Below the pieces are notes generated by a model. The model searched no databases and was not told where the DNA came from. It was given only the letters and a program-made list of their open reading frames with translations. A DNA stretch of 64,000 nt. Source: Vitreoscilla filiformis. Its GTDB lineage: Bacteria > Pseudomonadota > Gammaproteobacteria > Burkholderiales > Burkholderiaceae_C. The stretch lies in contig NZ_CP022423.1 of assembly GCF_002222655.1 (NCBI RefSeq), forward strand, positions 2,046,001 to 2,110,000, in the 5' to 3' direction. A program made the translations under genes and the position numbers. The number at the start of each line of letters is the position of its first letter. Position 1 is the first letter of the stretch. Shown here piece after piece: positions 1 to 8,879 of the stretch.

Positions 1-679
1 TCACCCAGCCCGTGAACACGCTGGCCGGTGCAGGAAACAAACGCACGGTCGCGGCAGTGATGACACCGAGCGTGCCCTCGCTGCCAATGAATACATCGCG
101 CAGGGCGTAACCGGTGTTGTCCTTGCGCAGAGCGCTTAACCCGTGCCAGATGTCCCCCTGAGCCGTGACCACTTCCAGCCCCAAACACAGCTCGCGGGCA
201 TTGCCGTAGCGCAGCACCTGCGTGCCACCGGCGTTGGTGGCGAGGTTGCCACCCAGGGTGCAACTGCCTTCAGAAGCCAAACTCAGCGGGAACAACAACC
301 CGTGGGTTTGTGCGGCCTGCTGCACCGCTTGGAGCGTACAGCCTGCTTCGGCGGTGAGGCTGAGATTGGGCGCGTCGATGTGGCGAATGCGGTTCAAACG
401 CACCAGGCTCAGCAGAACGTGCTGGCCGCTGTTATCGGGCACGCCGGCGCCCACCAGTCCGGTGTTGCCGCCTTGTGGCACCAGGGGCACGTGGGCCTCA
501 TGGCAGCAACGGACGACGGCGGCCACCTCTTGCGTCGAGCCCGGTTTGACGATGAAACGAGCCCGTCCGCGATAGCGCCCTCGTGCATCGTGCTCGTGGG
601 CGGGCGTGTGGCCGCCTGGGGTCACATGAGGGGCGCCGACACAGGCTCGCAGCCGATCGGCCAGCGCGTCGTCGTTCAT
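1..679 (-). CDS. FAD-binding oxidoreductase (GlcD / D-2-hydroxyacid dehydrogenase type), 3' end cut by window edge
   Basis: Only the N-terminal part, about 226 residues, lies in the window and the frame is still open at base 1. It carries the PCMH-type FAD-binding fold of the vanillyl-alcohol-oxidase family, with the motif PQGGNTGLVG near residue 50 and GSEGTLGVITAATVRLFP near the window edge. Proteins of this family oxidise D-lactate, glycolate or D-2-hydroxyglutarate using FAD in the cytoplasm. The ATG at 677-679 overlaps the TGA of the upstream DUF2069 gene (ATGA), so the two are probably co-transcribed. The C-terminal substrate domain is outside the window, so the exact substrate cannot be told. 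Confidence 0.85.
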   Translation of the reverse strand, partial: MNDDALADRLRACVGAPHVTPGGHTPAHEHDARGRYRGRARFIVKPGSTQEVAAVVRCCHEAHVPLVPQGGNTGLVGAGVPDNSGQHVLLSLVRLNRIRHIDAPNLSLTAEAGCTLQAVQQAAQTHGLLFPLSLASEGSCTLGGNLATNAGGTQVLRYGNARELCLGLEVVTAQGDIWHGLSALRKDNTGYALRDVFIGSEGTLGVITAATVRLFPAPASVFTGWV

Positions 680-1080
680 GGGGTGGCGGCTTGTTTGGCC
701 AAACGCAACCGCACCCGCACTTGCAGCGCACAGGCGGTGAACAGGCACAGGCACAGGCCCACCTCGATCCAAGCCAGCACAGCTTCGATGGGTTGGGCGC
801 TGAAGCCGCGCACCAAGCCCTCCGCACAGTACAGCCACACCAGGAGGCTGACCCAGCGGTAGGTGTAGAGCCGGTGCCGCAGCAGCCCTGCCAGGGGCAC
901 CACCAGCGGCAGCACTTTGAGTGCCAGCGTGCCTCGACCCGTCGGGGCGAGCCACAGCTCCCACAGGAGTCCCAGCACAATGAGGCCGAGCAAACTGCCC
1001 ACGGCCAGCGCACGCGAGCCCGCGACCAACGGATGCGCCGCGACTTGCGCAGGCGTCAGGTTCGGGGTGATTTCAGACAT
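676..1080 (-). CDS. DUF2069 family small membrane protein
   Basis: A 134-residue protein beginning MSEITPNLT. It has four hydrophobic segments of the kind seen in DUF2069 inner-membrane proteins: about residues 20-40 (ALAVGSLLGLIVLGLLWEL), 48-60, 68-82 and 95-115. The function of the family is not known. The start at 1078-1080 was preferred over in-frame codons further upstream because the longer N-terminus would run into the coding region of the divergent YihY-type gene. Its stop overlaps the start of the FAD oxidoreductase by four bases. It is divergent from the gene that follows. Confidence 0.75.
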   Translation of the reverse strand: MSEITPNLTPAQVAAHPLVAGSRALAVGSLLGLIVLGLLWELWLAPTGRGTLALKVLPLVVPLAGLLRHRLYTYRWVSLLVWLYCAEGLVRGFSAQPIEAVLAWIEVGLCLCLFTACALQVRVRLRLAKQAATP

Positions 1081-1099
1081 GTTTGGCATGATAGCTGGC

Positions 1100-2386
1100 A
1101 TGTTTTTCCATTTTCCCCGTTGGAATCGTTGGCGCCGCCGCATGGCGGTCTGGGCCAGCGTGTGGCAGCACTGGCCCTGGCTGGCCACTTGGCAAATTGC
1201 ACGCCAGCGTTTTCGTGAGGATCAACTGGGTCAGACCGCCGGCAGCTTGACGTTCACGACGCTGATTGCCTTGGTGCCCCTGCTGACGGTGATCCTGGCC
1301 GTGTTCACGGCCTTCCCCATGTTCGCCAAGATGCAGGGGATGCTGGAAACCTACCTGCTGCAAAGTTTGGTGCCCGAAACCATCGCCAAACCGGTGTTAG
1401 ATGCGCTCACACAATTCGCACGCAAGGCCAACAAATTGGGGGCGCTGGGGTTGGTTTTCCTGGGCGTCAGCGCGCTGAGCTTGATGTTGACGGTGGATCG
1501 CGCATTGAACGCGGTTTGGCGTGTGCGCCGGCCACGTCCGCTGGGGCAGCGCATGTTGATTTACTGGGCGGTGCTCACCCTGGGGCCGCTGCTGGTGGGA
1601 GCTAGCCTGAGTTTGACCTCCTATGCCATGTCGGCATCCAAAGGGTTGGTGAGCAACATTCCGGGCGGGTTGAGTGTCTTGCTGGACGTGCTGGAGGTGT
1701 TGCTCATCATGTCCGCCATGAGCTGGCTGTTTTACCTGGTGCCCAACACCACTGTGCGCTGGCGTCACGCTTGGGCTGGGGGGCTGTTCGTGGCGCTGGG
1801 TCTGGAGTTGACCAAACGCGGCTTGGGCTGGTACGTCAGTGCAGTGCCGAGTTTTTCGGTCATTTATGGTGCGTTTGCGACGCTGCCCATTTTTTTGCTT
1901 TGGCTCTATTTGAGCTGGTCCATCGTGTTGCTGGGGGCTGTGATCGCTGCCTATGCACCCGCGCTGCGGCATGCGAGCCGCTGGTCGGCTGGGCCGGGGT
2001 TGCCATTTGCACTGGCTGTGGCGGCGCTGAAAGTGTTGGGGTCAGCACGCGCCCAACCCGGACGAGGGCTGACGCTGGAAGCCTTGGCTGCGCGCATTCG
2101 TGCGGCCACCCTGCAACTGGAGCCCGTGATCGACATGCTGATCGCCCACGATTGGGTGGCTTGGCTGGACGAAGCCGACGGGCAGCGGTTGGTGCTGATT
2201 TGTGAACCAGAGCAAGTGAAAGCCAGCGATCTGGCACGGGTTCTGCTGCTGGGTGAGCACCCCACCACAGCGGGCTTTTATCAGGTGACGGGTTTGGATG
2301 ACCTGAGTCTGGCCGAAATGCTGAGGGGTTTTCCTGCGGTTTCGGCGACGACCACGAATGGGGGAGGGCCCCATTTTGGGGCGTGA
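1100..2386 (+). CDS. YihY/virulence factor BrkB family inner-membrane protein
   Basis: A 428-residue integral membrane protein. The family hallmark is visible near the N-terminus: AGSLTFTTLIALVPLLTVIL, followed by an FPMF segment. Five to six hydrophobic helices follow, then a cytoplasmic C-terminal region of about 130 residues that looks like a small DNA-binding-type fold. The family was once mislabelled ribonuclease BN; its real role in the envelope is unsettled. Several ATGs are in frame at 1070, 1088, 1100 and 1139. The one at 1100 (MFFHFPRW) gives the usual basic N-terminus before the first helix. The 5' region overlaps the leader of the divergent DUF2069 gene. Confidence 0.8.
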   Translation: MFFHFPRWNRWRRRMAVWASVWQHWPWLATWQIARQRFREDQLGQTAGSLTFTTLIALVPLLTVILAVFTAFPMFAKMQGMLETYLLQSLVPETIAKPVLDALTQFARKANKLGALGLVFLGVSALSLMLTVDRALNAVWRVRRPRPLGQRMLIYWAVLTLGPLLVGASLSLTSYAMSASKGLVSNIPGGLSVLLDVLEVLLIMSAMSWLFYLVPNTTVRWRHAWAGGLFVALGLELTKRGLGWYVSAVPSFSVIYGAFATLPIFLLWLYLSWSIVLLGAVIAAYAPALRHASRWSAGPGLPFALAVAALKVLGSARAQPGRGLTLEALAARIRAATLQLEPVIDMLIAHDWVAWLDEADGQRLVLICEPEQVKASDLARVLLLGEHPTTAGFYQVTGLDDLSLAEMLRGFPAVSATTTNGGGPHFGA

Positions 2387-2405
2387 CAGCACCCGCGTCT
2401 ACAAT
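2376..2405 (+). promoter_or_regulatory. Candidate sigma-70 promoter for phaR
   Basis: TTGGGG at 2376-2381 and TACAAT at 2400-2405 are separated by 18 bases, a reasonable sigma-70 arrangement 49 bases before the phaR start. It overlaps the end of the upstream membrane protein gene. This is pattern matching only. Confidence 0.35.
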
Positions 2406-2453
2406 GAGCGCCCCGCCCATGTCGTTATCCGCTGTCTTCTGGAGCTTGTTTCA

Positions 2454-3032
2454 ATGTCGTCTTCCCGCCGGGTCGCCAAGGAATCCTCATCTGTCGAACC
2501 CGGGGCCGTGCGCGTGCTCAAGAAGTACCCGAATCGCCGGCTGTACGACACCAGTGCCAGCACCTACATCACCCTCGCGGACGTCAAAACCATGGTGATG
2601 GATGGCATGCCCTTCGAAGTACGCGATGCCAAAACCGGCGAGGAGCTGACGCGCAGCATCTTGCTGCAAATCATCCTGGAAGAAGAAACCGGCGGCATGC
2701 CGATGTTCAGCGCCCAGATGCTGGCGCAGATCATCCGCTTCTACGGCCACGCCATGCAGGGCATGATGGGCTCTTACTTGGAGCGCAATCTCCAAGCGTT
2801 TGTGGACATGCAAGCCCGCTTGGCCGATCAAACACGCGGCATGTACGACCCAGCGGCTTTCACCTCCGATGCGTGGTCGCAGTTCATGAGCCATCAAGCG
2901 CCCGTGGTGCAAAACTTGATGAGCACCTACATGGAGCAGTCCACCCATTTGTTCACCCAGATGCAAGAGCAGATGAGCAAACAGGGTGGGTCGCTGTTTC
3001 CGGGCTTTACGGTGCCGCCCGTGCAAAAGTGA
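2454..3032 (+). CDS. phaR: Polyhydroxyalkanoate synthesis repressor PhaR
   Basis: A 192-residue cytoplasmic regulator. The PHB/PHA accumulation DNA-binding domain is seen at about residues 18-80, with the signature [11 protein letters not shown] followed by [12 protein letters not shown]-binding region rich in Met and Gln follows ([19 protein letters not shown], then [12 protein letters not shown]). PhaR binds both PHB granules and promoters such as those of phasin genes, so it couples phasin expression to polymer accumulation. The start at 2454 puts the DNA-binding domain at its usual distance from the N-terminus. No phaCAB or phasin gene lies beside it in this window, so its targets are elsewhere. 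Confidence 0.93.
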   Translation: MSSSRRVAKESSSVEPGAVRVLKKYPNRRLYDTSASTYITLADVKTMVMDGMPFEVRDAKTGEELTRSILLQIILEEETGGMPMFSAQMLAQIIRFYGHAMQGMMGSYLERNLQAFVDMQARLADQTRGMYDPAAFTSDAWSQFMSHQAPVVQNLMSTYMEQSTHLFTQMQEQMSKQGGSLFPGFTVPPVQK

Positions 3033-3084
3033 TCGCATCACCGGCGCAGTGCGCCACAGCGGGGCGTTTGCGACAATCGCCCCC

Positions 3085-4470
3085 ATGACCCACGCTTCTG
3101 CTTCTGGCGCCCCGTCCGCGCCCACCATCGGTTTTGTGAGCCTCGGCTGCCCGAAGGCCCTGACCGATTCCGAACTCATCCTCACCCAGCTCTCGGCTGA
3201 GGGCTACCGCACCAGCAAGACCTACGCCGGCGCCGATTTGGTGATCGTCAACACCTGCGGTTTCATCGACGATGCGGTCAAGGAAAGCCTGGACGCCATC
3301 GGCGAAGCCTTGACCGAAAACGGCAAGGTGATCGTCACCGGCTGCCTGGGGGCGCGTCAGGCCGAAGGCGGCGAAAACATGGTGCGTCAAGTTCACCCCA
3401 AAGTGCTGGCGGTCACGGGGCCGCACGCCACGCAAGAGGTGATGGACGCCGTCCACGCCCATGTGCCCAAGCCGCACGACCCCTTTGTCGATTTGGTGCC
3501 TGCCGCCGGCATCAAACTCACGCCCAAGCATTACGCCTACCTCAAGATCAGCGAGGGCTGTAACCATCGCTGCACCTTCTGCATCATCCCGAGTTTGCGG
3601 GGGGATTTGGTGTCGCGTCCGGTGGGTGATGTGCTGAACGAAGCCAAGGCGCTGTTCGAAAGCGGCGTCAAAGAACTGCTGGTGGTGAGCCAAGACACCT
3701 CGGCCTACGGCGTGGATGTGAAGTACCGCACCGGTTTCTGGAACGGAGCCCCGGTCAAAACGCGCATGCTCGATTTGGTGGCCAAGCTGGGTGAACTGGC
3801 ACGGGCGCATGGTGCTTGGGTGCGCTTGCACTATGTCTACCCTTACCCGCACGTCGATGAAGTGATTCCGCTCATGGCCGAAGGGTTGGTGTTGCCTTAC
3901 CTCGACGTGCCGTTCCAGCACGCCCACCCCGATGTGCTCAAGCGCATGAAACGGCCCGCCAGCGGTGAACGCAACTTAGAGCGCATCCAACGCTGGCGCG
4001 AGCTGTGCCCCGAGTTGATCGTGCGTTCCACCTTCATCGCCGGTTTCCCCGGTGAAACGGAGGATGAATTCAGCTATTTGCTGGATTTTCTGAAAGAGGC
4101 CCAAATCGACCGGGCAGGCTGTTTCGCTTACTCTCCCGTGGACGGCGCGTTGGCCAACGAGCTGCCCGGCGCTTTGCCCGACGCGGTGCGCGAGGAGCGC
4201 CGCGCCCGCTTCATGGCGGTGGCCGAAGCGGTGTCGGTGGCGCGGCTCCAGCGCCGTGTGGGGGCCACCATGCAAGTTTTGGTGGACAGTGCCCCCGCCC
4301 TGGGCCGCAAAGGTGGTATTGGCCGCAGCTACGCCGATGCCCCCGAGATCGATGGCCTGGTGCGCTTGCTGCCGCCGACCAAAGCCTCTACGCAGATGCG
4401 GGTGGGTGAGTTCGTCAAGGCGCGCATCGTAGCGGCAGATGGCCACGATTTGATCGCCCAACCGATCTGA
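3085..4470 (+). CDS. rimO: Ribosomal protein S12 methylthiotransferase RimO
   Basis: A 461-residue radical-SAM enzyme that adds a methylthio group to an aspartate of ribosomal protein S12. The three domains are in order. The N-terminal UPF0004 domain has cluster cysteines in [17 protein letters not shown] and GCLGAR. The radical-SAM core holds C159, C163 and C166 in [10 protein letters not shown]-terminal TRAM domain lies near residues 390-460. The start MTHASASG was chosen because the upstream in-frame extension reads into the end of phaR. The stop at 4470 is one base from the start of the next frame, so the downstream broken bestrophin gene was probably co-transcribed. Confidence 0.96.
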   Translation: MTHASASGAPSAPTIGFVSLGCPKALTDSELILTQLSAEGYRTSKTYAGADLVIVNTCGFIDDAVKESLDAIGEALTENGKVIVTGCLGARQAEGGENMVRQVHPKVLAVTGPHATQEVMDAVHAHVPKPHDPFVDLVPAAGIKLTPKHYAYLKISEGCNHRCTFCIIPSLRGDLVSRPVGDVLNEAKALFESGVKELLVVSQDTSAYGVDVKYRTGFWNGAPVKTRMLDLVAKLGELARAHGAWVRLHYVYPYPHVDEVIPLMAEGLVLPYLDVPFQHAHPDVLKRMKRPASGERNLERIQRWRELCPELIVRSTFIAGFPGETEDEFSYLLDFLKEAQIDRAGCFAYSPVDGALANELPGALPDAVREERRARFMAVAEAVSVARLQRRVGATMQVLVDSAPALGRKGGIGRSYADAPEIDGLVRLLPPTKASTQMRVGEFVKARIVAADGHDLIAQPI

Positions 4471-4471
4471 C

Positions 4472-5059
4472 ATGATCGTTCGACCCAAGTTGCACTGGCT
4501 GGGGCTGGTGTTTGTCTGGCACGGTTCGGTGCTGGGCAAAATTCTGCTGCGCCTGGGGCTGAACTTTGGTATGGGCGTGGTCGCGGTGCTGATCGCGCCG
4601 TGGCTGAAAACCCAAGGCTGGCATCTTTCAACGGCGCCATTCAGCTTGCTGGGGATCGCGCTGGCGATCTTTTTGGGCTTTCGCAACAGCGCCAGTTATG
4701 AGCGCTTTTGGGAGGGGCGCAAGCTGTGGGGCGGCCTGTTGATCGCTGCGCGGGCGCTGCTGCGGCAGGCACAAACGCTCACCGGCCATGCGCCCGACTC
4801 GCTGCCCATGCGCCACTTGGCGAACCTGCTGATTGCGCTGGGCTGGACGCTCAAGCACCAGTTGCGCAGCACCGATCCGGCAGAGGACTTGGCCCGTTGG
4901 TTGCCCCCGACGTTGGCCACGCGCATCGCCCAAGCCCAGTTCCCGTGCGTGCTGCTGTTGCGTGAGGTGGGGCGCTGGGTGGCCGTTGGTGTTGCGGGCG
5001 TTGCCCAGCCTGCCGCTGCGCTACGCTGCGCAAGATGCCGCCGCCCGGCGCATCGCTGA
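4472..5059 (+). pseudogene. Bestrophin-family (UPF0187/YneE) channel gene, 5' part only
   Basis: The first about 170 codons encode a bestrophin-type membrane protein: N-terminal MIVRPKLHWLGL, a hydrophobic pair, then the family hallmark FLGFRNSASYERFWEGRKLWGG near residues 70-92. Full bestrophin-like proteins of this group are about 300 residues. Homology stops after LLLREVGRWVA near base 4980. The frame then runs for a short, unrelated Ala/Arg-rich tail to a stop at 5057-5059. In another frame the DNA at that point becomes the C-terminal end of a cystathionine beta-lyase. The simplest reading is a deletion that removed the 3' part of this gene and the 5' part of the next. The gene is therefore very likely non-functional. 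Confidence 0.75.
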
Positions 5060-5417
5060 ATGGGCGCAAGGCCAGCCGGGCGTGCGCCGCGTGTTGCATC
5101 CCAGCTTGCCGGGTTCACCTGGGCACGCGCACTGGGCGGCGCTGTGCCAAGCCGCTGCCGGGCTGGTGACGCTGGAAATCGACCCACGCCACAGCAGCGA
5201 CGCGGTGGACGCGTTCGTCGATGGGCTCCGGCATTTCCGCATCGGCTGGAGTTGGGGCGGGCCGGTGAGTTTGGCGGTACCCTATCAGGCGCGGTTCATG
5301 CGCAAGCTGGGGCACCCGTACGAGGGTGTGCTGGTGCGCCTGTGCATTGGCCTCGAAGACGCGGGCGACCTCATCGCCGATCTGGACGCTGGGTTGCAGC
5401 GTCTGGCCCAAGCTTGA
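4986..5417 (+). pseudogene. Cystathionine beta-lyase (MetC-type) gene, 3' remnant
   Basis: From about base 4986, in the +1 frame relative to the bestrophin frame, the translation reads as the last about 140 residues of a PLP-dependent Cys/Met-metabolism enzyme. It contains LRALPSLPLRY, a segment VRRVLHPSLPGSPGHAHW, the typical HFRIGWSWGGPVSLAVP and the closing RLCIGLEDAGDLIADLDAGL. The PLP-lysine domain and the first about 250 residues are absent, and there is no convincing start codon or ribosome site. It sits directly against the bestrophin fragment, which suggests a single deletion joining two genes. It is a remnant and not a working enzyme unless the join is an assembly error. Confidence 0.75.
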
Positions 5418-5442
5418 GTGGAGGAGGGGGCGCTGCGCCGCC

Positions 5443-5913
5443 TCAGTCCTTGCCGGGCGAGGACACCTTGTGGCGCATCAAGCGGCCCTTTTCGCGCTCC
5501 CAATCGCGTTCTTTGACGGTGTTGCGCTTGTCATGTTCGGCCTTGCCCTTGGCCAGCGCAATCTCGGCTTTGACGCGCCCTTCCTTCCAATGCAAGTTGA
5601 GCGGCACCAGCGTGAAGCCGCGCTGCTCGGTTTTGCCGACGAGGCGCCGGATTTCGGCCTTCTTCATCAGCAATTTTTTGATGCGATCGGCTTCCGGGCG
5701 CACGTGGGTGGAGGCGCTGCGCAAGGCGTTGATGCGGCAACCGATGATGAACAGCTCGCCGTTTTTGATCAGCACATAACCATCGGTCAGCTGCACTTGG
5801 CCGGCACGGATGGCTTTGACCTCCCAGCCGTCCAGCACCATGCCGGCTTCGAAGCGTTCCTCGATGTGGTATTCAAAACGGGCGCGGCGGTTTTCGGCGA
5901 TCAGGGCGGACAT
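5443..5913 (-). CDS. smpB: SsrA-binding protein SmpB
   Basis: A 156-residue RNA-binding protein that partners tmRNA in rescuing stalled ribosomes. The characteristic blocks are present: [34 protein letters not shown], the segment with [15 protein letters not shown], and the basic C-terminal tail [17 protein letters not shown]. That tail enters the mRNA channel of the ribosome. The length is normal for the family. It is divergent from ratA, a frequent arrangement in betaproteobacteria. The tmRNA gene itself is not seen in the window. Confidence 0.96.
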   Translation of the reverse strand: MSALIAENRRARFEYHIEERFEAGMVLDGWEVKAIRAGQVQLTDGYVLIKNGELFIIGCRINALRSASTHVRPEADRIKKLLMKKAEIRRLVGKTEQRGFTLVPLNLHWKEGRVKAEIALAKGKAEHDKRNTVKERDWEREKGRLMRHKVSSPGKD

Positions 5914-5969
5914 GGTGAGTCGGTCAATCCGGGGCGACCGGGAAGGCGGCCCCTAAAATCTTCAATTGT

Positions 5970-6416
5970 ATGAAGCACGTCAAGAAGTCTGTTCTGTTGT
6001 GGTACTCGCCGGCCGAGATGTACCGCTTGGTCACCGATGTTCCGGCCTACCCGCAGTTTTTGCCGTGGTGCGAAAAAGGCGAAGTGCTGAACGGTGATGA
6101 TGCCGGCGTCACGGCGCGGGTGCATTTGGCGTTTGCCGGTGTCCGGCATGCCTTCACCACGCGCAACACCCACCAGCCAGATCAGTCCGTGCTGATGAAA
6201 TTGGTGGATGGGCCGTTTTCGGTGCTCGAAGGTTCGTGGCAGTTCATCCCCTTGGGCAAAGCGGGGCAGCAAGCGTGCCGCATCGAGTTCGATTTGCGGT
6301 ATGCGTTTTCCAGCCGGGCGCTGGAGCTGGTGCTCAGCCCCGTGTTTGACAAGGTGGCCAACACCTTTGTCGATTCTTTTGTCACCCGTGCGGAGCAGGT
6401 GTATGGCGAACGTTGA
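5970..6416 (+). CDS. ratA: RatA / Coq10-type START-domain protein
   Basis: A 148-residue single-domain protein of the polyketide-cyclase/START fold. It begins MKHVKKSVLLWYSPAEMYRL and continues with VPAYPQFLPWC, which are diagnostic of the RatA/Coq10 group. E. coli RatA was described as inhibiting 70S ribosome assembly. The mitochondrial relative Coq10 binds ubiquinone, and a lipid or quinone chaperone role is equally possible here. It is divergent from smpB and overlaps rnfH by 14 bases, so ratA and rnfH are one transcription unit, as in many proteobacteria. Confidence 0.9.
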   Translation: MKHVKKSVLLWYSPAEMYRLVTDVPAYPQFLPWCEKGEVLNGDDAGVTARVHLAFAGVRHAFTTRNTHQPDQSVLMKLVDGPFSVLEGSWQFIPLGKAGQQACRIEFDLRYAFSSRALELVLSPVFDKVANTFVDSFVTRAEQVYGER

Positions 6417-6690
6417 AGTCAGCGTGGTGTACAGCCCCGCCCCCCGCCAGGTGGACGAGATCCGCCTGAGCGTCGCCGAAGGATCCACGCTCGAACAGGC
6501 GCTGCGGGCCAGCGGTTTGGTCGAGCGCCACGGCCTGGGCGCCATCGACGCCCTCAGCGTGGGCATTTGGATGAAAGCCAAACCCCTGGACACGCCGTTG
6601 CGTGCCCAGGATCGGGTGGAAATCTACCGCCCGTTGCGCGTCGATCCCAAGGAAGCGCGGCGCCAGCGTTACCGCAAGTCCCCCAAGTAA
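6403..6690 (+). CDS. rnfH: RnfH family ubiquitin-fold protein
   Basis: A 95-residue beta-grasp protein. It starts MANVEVSVVYSPAPRQ, has the central VEGSTLEQAL-like block (VAEGSTLEQALRAS) and the IWMKAKPLDTPLRAQDRVEIYRPL segment typical of RnfH, and ends in a basic tail with DPKEARRQRY. The biochemical role of RnfH is not established; it is paired with RatA in genomes. Its ATG lies inside the 3' end of ratA, which implies translational coupling. Confidence 0.9.
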   Translation: MANVEVSVVYSPAPRQVDEIRLSVAEGSTLEQALRASGLVERHGLGAIDALSVGIWMKAKPLDTPLRAQDRVEIYRPLRVDPKEARRQRYRKSPK

Positions 6691-6721
6691 CGCGCCTGGC
6701 GTCCCGGTGCCGCGTGCCGGC

Positions 6722-7249
6722 TCACTGGCCTTGGCAGTTTTCGGCGATCTGGCTGCGCATGCGTTGGCCTTCAGCGGCGCGGGCGCTGTCGTCCAGCACT
6801 TCGCGCTCGCCTTTGGCGTTGTAGCGGGACATGCGTTGGCCGCTGTCCAGCGCCGCCAGTTGATTGCGCAGCCGTGAGCAGTGTTCCTCCCGCTGGGCTT
6901 GTGCCTTCTGTTTGGCGGCGGCGGCGGCTTGTTCCTGCTCGGCTTTTTTGCGTGCTTCTTGCTCTTGCTGCTTGCGTTTACGGGCTTCCAGTTCCGGATC
7001 GCGTGGGCCGGAGGCGGCCACAGAAGGGGCCGGTGGGGGTTCGGCGGCTCCCATGGCGGTGCGTGAGTGGTTGGGGCGTTGCAGGATTCGGTTATCGGGG
7101 GTGTCCGATGGCGGAGGGCGATCGCTGACCTGGATGCGTCCCTGGGCATCGCGCCACTTCCAAATCGGGGTGCTTTGGGCCTGGCTGGGGCCACACACAG
7201 CGGCCAGCAAAACCACAGCCGAGGAGGCAAACGTCGTGAAGCGCTTCAT
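6722..7249 (-). CDS. DUF4124 domain-containing exported protein
   Basis: A 175-residue protein with a signal peptide (MKRFTTFASSAVVLLAAVCGPSQAQ). The DUF4124 motif follows directly: IWKWRDAQGRIQVSDRPPP at about residues 28-46. A charged coiled-coil stretch rich in Lys, Glu and Gln spans about 90-125. The C-terminus has one cysteine pair (C124, C173 region), which may form a disulfide in the periplasm. DUF4124 proteins are common in betaproteobacteria and have no assigned function. Its end faces the end of rnfH, and it is divergent from guaB. Confidence 0.8.
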   Translation of the reverse strand: MKRFTTFASSAVVLLAAVCGPSQAQSTPIWKWRDAQGRIQVSDRPPPSDTPDNRILQRPNHSRTAMGAAEPPPAPSVAASGPRDPELEARKRKQQEQEARKKAEQEQAAAAAKQKAQAQREEHCSRLRNQLAALDSGQRMSRYNAKGEREVLDDSARAAEGQRMRSQIAENCQGQ

Positions 7250-7312
7250 GGGTGGGAGGATCGAGAGAACAGAAGCGAAACAGTGTAGGGCGGCCATGTT
7301 TCCAGTGTTCCC

Positions 7313-7318
7313 TATAAT
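7313..7318 (+). promoter_or_regulatory. Consensus -10 element upstream of guaB
   Basis: A perfect TATAAT lies 27 bases before the guaB ATG, in the divergent gap with the DUF4124 gene. No clear TTGACA is seen at the expected distance, so this would be a -10-driven promoter. A GGAG ribosome site precedes the ATG at 7345. Confidence 0.5.
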
Positions 7319-7344
7319 CCGCTTTTGCGTCTGGAGCTGATCCC

Positions 7345-8817
7345 ATGCGCCTACTCGGCAAAGCGCTGACCTTCGACGATGTGTTGTTGGTTCCCGCCTT
7401 CTCTCAAGTCCTGCCGCGAGACACGTCGCTGGCAACCCGTCTTTCCCGCAACATCGTCCTGAACCTGCCGCTCGTTTCGGCGGCGATGGACACCGTGACC
7501 GAGGCCCGTCTGGCCATCGCCATCGCCCAAGAGGGCGGCATCGGCATCGTTCACAAAAACCTGAGTCCCAAGCAGCAAGCCGCTGAAGTGGCGCGTGTCA
7601 AGCGCTACGAGTCCGGCTTGCTCAAAGACCCGATCACCATTGCCCCCGGCGCCCGGGTGCGTGATGTGATCGAGCTGTCGCGCCAGCATGGCATCTCGGG
7701 TTTTCCGGTGGTGGAAAACGGCCAAGTCGTCGGCATCGTCACTGGCCGGGACCTGCGGTTTGAAACCCGCCTCGACGCCCCCGTGCGCGACATCATGACC
7801 CCGCGTGAACGCCTCATCACCGTCTCCGAAGGCGCCACCCTGGCAGACGCCAAGGCGCTGATGCACGCCCACAAGCTGGAGCGTGTGCTGGTGGTGAACG
7901 ATGCGTTTGAACTGCGCGGCCTGTTCACGGTGAAAGACATCACCAAACAAACCAGCTTCCCCAATGCCGCACGCGATGCACAAGGCAAGCTGCGCGTCGG
8001 CGCGGCGGTCGGCGTGGGTGAGGGCACCGAAGAGCGCGTGGAACTGCTGGTCAAGGCCGGTGTGGACGCCATCGTGGTCGATACCGCGCACGGCCACAGC
8101 TCGGGCGTGATCGAGCGCGTGCGCTGGGTGAAGAAGAACTTCCCGCAAGTCGATGTGATCGGCGGCAACATCGCCACCGGTGGCGCTGCGCTGGCGCTGG
8201 TGGAAGCCGGTGCGGATGGCGTGAAAGTCGGCATCGGCCCCGGTTCGATTTGCACCACGCGCATCGTTGCCGGTGTGGGCGTGCCGCAAATCACCGCCAT
8301 TGACAACGTGGCCACCGCGCTCAAGGGCACGGGCGTGCCGCTGATCGCCGACGGCGGCATTCGTTACTCGGGGGACATCGCCAAAGCCATCGCCGCCGGT
8401 GCCAGCACCGTGATGATGGGCGGCATGTTCGCCGGCACGGAAGAATCGCCGGGCGAAGTGTTCCTGTACCAAGGCCGCTCCTACAAGGGCTACCGTGGCA
8501 TGGGTTCCATTGGCGCCATGAAGGCCGGTTCAGCCGACCGTTACTTCCAAGAGAACGACGAAGCCGCCAACCCGAACGCCGACAAGCTGGTGCCCGAAGG
8601 CATCGAAGGTCGCGTGCCGTTCAAGGGCTCGATGGTGGCGATTGCCTACCAAATGGCCGGTGGCCTGAGGGCTTCGATGGGTTACTGCGGTTGTGCCACC
8701 ATCGACGAGATGCGTGAACGCGCAGAGTTCGTCGAGATCACGGCAGCCGGTATCCGTGAGAGCCACGTCCACGACGTGCAAATCACCAAGGAAGCTCCAA
8801 ACTACCGGATGGAGTGA
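7345..8817 (+). CDS. guaB: Inosine-5'-monophosphate dehydrogenase
   Basis: A 490-residue enzyme that oxidises IMP to XMP with NAD, the committed step to GMP. The TIM barrel is interrupted at about residues 95-205 by two CBS domains ([21 protein letters not shown], and [22 protein letters not shown]). The catalytic loop [11 protein letters not shown] places the active-site cysteine at residue 303. IMP-binding loops [12 protein letters not shown] and [13 protein letters not shown] are intact. It is preceded by a TATAAT element and followed by a strong hairpin, so it may be largely monocistronic. guaA lies 3 kb downstream, not next to it. Confidence 0.98.
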   Translation: MRLLGKALTFDDVLLVPAFSQVLPRDTSLATRLSRNIVLNLPLVSAAMDTVTEARLAIAIAQEGGIGIVHKNLSPKQQAAEVARVKRYESGLLKDPITIAPGARVRDVIELSRQHGISGFPVVENGQVVGIVTGRDLRFETRLDAPVRDIMTPRERLITVSEGATLADAKALMHAHKLERVLVVNDAFELRGLFTVKDITKQTSFPNAARDAQGKLRVGAAVGVGEGTEERVELLVKAGVDAIVVDTAHGHSSGVIERVRWVKKNFPQVDVIGGNIATGGAALALVEAGADGVKVGIGPGSICTTRIVAGVGVPQITAIDNVATALKGTGVPLIADGGIRYSGDIAKAIAAGASTVMMGGMFAGTEESPGEVFLYQGRSYKGYRGMGSIGAMKAGSADRYFQENDEAANPNADKLVPEGIEGRVPFKGSMVAIAYQMAGGLRASMGYCGCATIDEMRERAEFVEITAAGIRESHVHDVQITKEAPNYRME

Positions 8818-8838
8818 TCGTCCCTCCCTTTTGAGCTT

Positions 8839-8862
8839 GGCGCCCGGCATTGACCGGGCGCC
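8839..8862 (+). terminator. Hairpin terminator after guaB
   Basis: GGCGCCCGG at 8839-8847 pairs perfectly with CCGGGCGCC at 8854-8862 around a 6-base loop. The following bases (GTCATTCT) are only weakly T-rich, so it may act as an attenuating structure and not a full intrinsic terminator. It lies 21 bases after the guaB stop and before the MFS gene. Confidence 0.6.
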
Positions 8863-8879
8863 GTCATTCTGAACTCCCG

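Noticed and set aside
5970..6690. RatA-RnfH as a toxin-antitoxin locus
   Set aside because: The pair is a conserved housekeeping arrangement in proteobacteria. Sequence gives no sign of a mobile or defence context.
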